From Thiohalomonas denitrificans (GTDB lineage Bacteria; Pseudomonadota; Gammaproteobacteria; Thiohalomonadales; Thiohalomonadaceae), in contig NZ_JAENYR010000029.1 in assembly GCF_016841685.1 (NCBI RefSeq), forward strand, positions 1 to 39,983: 39,983 nt of DNA. Direction: 5' to 3'. A model generated the notes under the pieces. It made no database searches. It worked only from the letters and a program-made list of their open reading frames with translations, and was not told the DNA's origin. Shown piece after piece: positions 38,191 to 39,983 of this stretch. Positions within the stretch are counted from its first letter, which is position 1. Every line of letters starts with the position of its first letter. Both the position numbers and the translations under genes were made by a program.

Positions 38191-39873
38191 ATGTCCGATA
38201 AGCCGGTTCCCGTTTTTTCCCAGCTGGGCCTTGCTGCGCCCGTCCTTCAGGCCGTTGAGGAGGCTGGTTACGAAGCACCGTCCCCCATCCAGGCGGAGAC
38301 CATCCCGCCATTACTGGAGGGGCGCGATTTGCTTGGCCAGGCCCAGACCGGTACCGGCAAAACCGCAGCCTTTGCCCTGCCGCTTTTGAGTCGCATTGAC
38401 CTGGCGCAGCGCCGCCCGCAGGCCCTGGTGTTGACGCCGACCCGCGAGTTGGCCATCCAGGTGGCTGAGGCCATCCAGGCCTACGCCCGCCATCTCCCCG
38501 GTTTTCACATCCTGCCGGTCTACGGCGGCCAGGGCATGGGGACGCAATTGCGCGGTTTGAACCGCGGGGTGCACCTGGTGGTGGGCACACCGGGGCGGGT
38601 CATGGATCATCTCCGACGCGGAACCCTGTTGCTGGACGATCTCAAAACCTTCGTGCTGGATGAGGCCGACGAAATGCTGCGCATGGGCTTCATCGATGAC
38701 GTCGAGTGGATCCTGGCCCGTGCACCCCAAGAGCGGCAGATAGCGCTCTTCTCCGCAACCATGCCAAAGCCGATCCAGCAGGTGGCCCGCCGCCATTTGC
38801 GTGACCCGGTGGAGGTGAAGATCGCATCAAAGACCGCCACCGTGGAGACCATCACCCAGCGTTACTGGCAGGTGAGCGGGGTTCACAAGCTCGATGCCCT
38901 GACCCGGATCCTCGAAGTGGAACCGTTCGACGCCATGCTCATTTTCGTGCGCACCAAGACCGAGACGGTCAATCTGGCCGAAAAACTCGAAGCGCGCGGC
39001 TTTGCAGCCGCCGCATTGAACGGTGACATGAATCAGGTGCAGCGCGAACAAACCGTCGAAAAGCTGAAACGCGGTGCGCTGGACATCGTGGTGGGGACGG
39101 ATGTGGTGGCCCGTGGTCTGGATGTGGAGCGGGTCAGCCATGTGGTCAACTACGATATCCCATACGACACCGAGGCCTATGTGCACCGGATCGGGAGGAC
39201 CGGACGTGCCGGCCGCAAGGGTGATGCTATCCTCTTCGTCGCCCCTCGGGAGCGGCGTATGTTGAAGGCGATCGAGCGTGCCACCCGCCAGCCTATTACT
39301 CCCATGAGCCTGCCAAGCCGGGAGGCGGTGACCGATAAGCGGGTGACCCGTTTCAAGCAGCTCATCACCGAGACTCTCGAGAGTCACGATTTGAACTTTT
39401 TCGAGGATTTGGTCGATGGCTACCAGGAGGAGCACGACGTCGGATTGAGTGAAATCGCCGCGGCGCTGGCTTATCTGGTTCAGCGCGAACGGCCGCTGGA
39501 GGTGAAGGAGCAGAAGGCCCCGGTGGAGCGAGAGGGTCGTGATGCCAAACGCAGTGGCCCGAAGCGGTCCCGTTTTGATCGCGAACCGGATGCCGGCATG
39601 CAGAGCTATCGCATCGAGGTGGGACGGGAGCATGGTGTGCAGCCGAAACACGTCGTCGGCGCCATTGCCAATGAAGCGGGAATCGACAGCCGTAACATCG
39701 GGCGTATCCAGCTCTACGATACCTACAGCACGGTCGACCTGCCGGAAGGCCTGCCGATGGAGCTGCAAAACCACCTCAAGAAGGTCTGGGTCTGCGGCCG
39801 CCGATTGAACCTGAGCCCCACCAATGAAAAAGGCCGTAAACCGAAGCCTCGGCAGGGGAAGGACCGTTCCTAG
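38191..39873 (+). CDS. deaD: DEAD-box RNA helicase DeaD/CsdA
   Basis: ATP-dependent RNA helicase of 560 residues acting in ribosome assembly and mRNA turnover, mainly in the cold. Motifs in order: Q motif with SPIQAETIP, AQTGTGKT at 51-58, PTRELAIQ, TPGRVMDH, DEAD at 157-160, SAT at 188-190, then FVRTKTETVNLAE, VVGTDVVARGLDVERV and HRIGRTGRAGR. The C-terminus has a basic linker and a DbpA-like RNA-binding domain (YRIEVGREHGV, IGRIQLYDTYSTVDLP). ATG 38191 has GAGAGA upstream; ATG 38185 and 38152 are alternatives. The stop TAG at 39871 is the start of a MITE-like element, so the end of the gene is fused to it. Confidence 0.95.
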   Translation: MSDKPVPVFSQLGLAAPVLQAVEEAGYEAPSPIQAETIPPLLEGRDLLGQAQTGTGKTAAFALPLLSRIDLAQRRPQALVLTPTRELAIQVAEAIQAYARHLPGFHILPVYGGQGMGTQLRGLNRGVHLVVGTPGRVMDHLRRGTLLLDDLKTFVLDEADEMLRMGFIDDVEWILARAPQERQIALFSATMPKPIQQVARRHLRDPVEVKIASKTATVETITQRYWQVSGVHKLDALTRILEVEPFDAMLIFVRTKTETVNLAEKLEARGFAAAALNGDMNQVQREQTVEKLKRGALDIVVGTDVVARGLDVERVSHVVNYDIPYDTEAYVHRIGRTGRAGRKGDAILFVAPRERRMLKAIERATRQPITPMSLPSREAVTDKRVTRFKQLITETLESHDLNFFEDLVDGYQEEHDVGLSEIAAALAYLVQRERPLEVKEQKAPVEREGRDAKRSGPKRSRFDREPDAGMQSYRIEVGREHGVQPKHVVGAIANEAGIDSRNIGRIQLYDTYSTVDLPEGLPMELQNHLKKVWVCGRRLNLSPTNEKGRKPKPRQGKDRS

Positions 39874-39983
39874 GAGCCTGTCGGACTTAACACTGATCGA
39901 CTCGGCTCGGGCATCCTGCTTCGCTCTAACTCCTCCATCCATGGAGTCGTGCGGAAAAGCCGGATTTGGCCAGATTTTCCGAT
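39870..39983. mobile_element. Left part of a CTAG-family MITE-like element
   Basis: Begins CTAGGAGCCTGTCGGACTT at 39870, followed by the module CTCGGCTCGGGCATCCTGC, the hairpin CTCCAT-CC-ATGGAG and the stem CGGAAAA...TTTTCCG near 39952-39981. It is almost the same as 8561-8674 for over 100 bases. The element runs out of the window so its right end is not seen. Confidence 0.8.

Noticed and set aside
38827-39942. 371-codon open frame on the minus strand
   Set aside because: Antisense to deaD helicase motifs and running into the MITE; shadow frame.

Overview
The window looks like a chromosomal segment of a high-GC, respiratory gammaproteobacterium, possibly a denitrifying or sulfur-oxidising member near the Chromatiales. 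The pointers are NarJ/NarI with a rotamase beside them, HemG, OMPLA (PldA), the large NAD-glutamate dehydrogenase and many short palindromic intergenic repeats. The taxonomic call is an inference from gene content. No rRNA, tRNA or CRISPR array was seen.

Layout. (1) 1-3892: the end of a nitrate reductase operon (narJ, narI, a parvulin rotamase), then an SPW-repeat membrane protein and an exported metallo-beta-lactamase-fold hydrolase. (2) 4221-9088: a patchy accessory stretch with an AcuI-type reductase, a frameshifted zinc-ribbon gene, hemG, a methyltransferase fragment fused to a transposase tail, pldA, a cold-shock/DUF1294 protein and nested MITE-like elements. (3) 9069-13010, minus strand: a response regulator, apbE, and a DUF3570 barrel / DUF4266 lipoprotein / TlpA thioredoxin set. 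This is the best candidate here for a poorly described system, probably an extracytoplasmic redox or protein-modification system. (4) 13440-17555: a small lipoprotein, a periplasmic double-PilJ protein, and a cytochrome oxidase assembly group (ctaG, SURF1, cyoE). The oxidase subunits are absent from the window and cyoE has an in-frame TGA.

(5) 17856-36703: a nitrogen and carbon catabolism region holding NAD-glutamate dehydrogenase, a tartrate/isopropylmalate-type dehydrogenase, a class III aminotransferase, a semialdehyde dehydrogenase overlapping an amidase, a D-2-hydroxyacid dehydrogenase and a class I aminotransferase. Three related histidine kinases without partner regulators are interspersed. 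Together the enzymes could take an amide or amine (for example a GABA-like compound) to succinate semialdehyde and succinate while cycling glutamate and 2-oxoglutarate. (6) 36736-39983: a DUF4126 membrane protein, a Mug-type DNA glycosylase and the DEAD-box helicase deaD, whose stop codon lies in the end of another MITE.

The most unusual feature is the density of structured repeats. One MITE family with ends CTAGGAGCCTGTCGGACTT and a second with ends GGTAACTGCTC both sit within about 8 bp of stop codons. Two other repeat families keep constant flanks while the arms of a central hairpin change in a base-paired way between copies.
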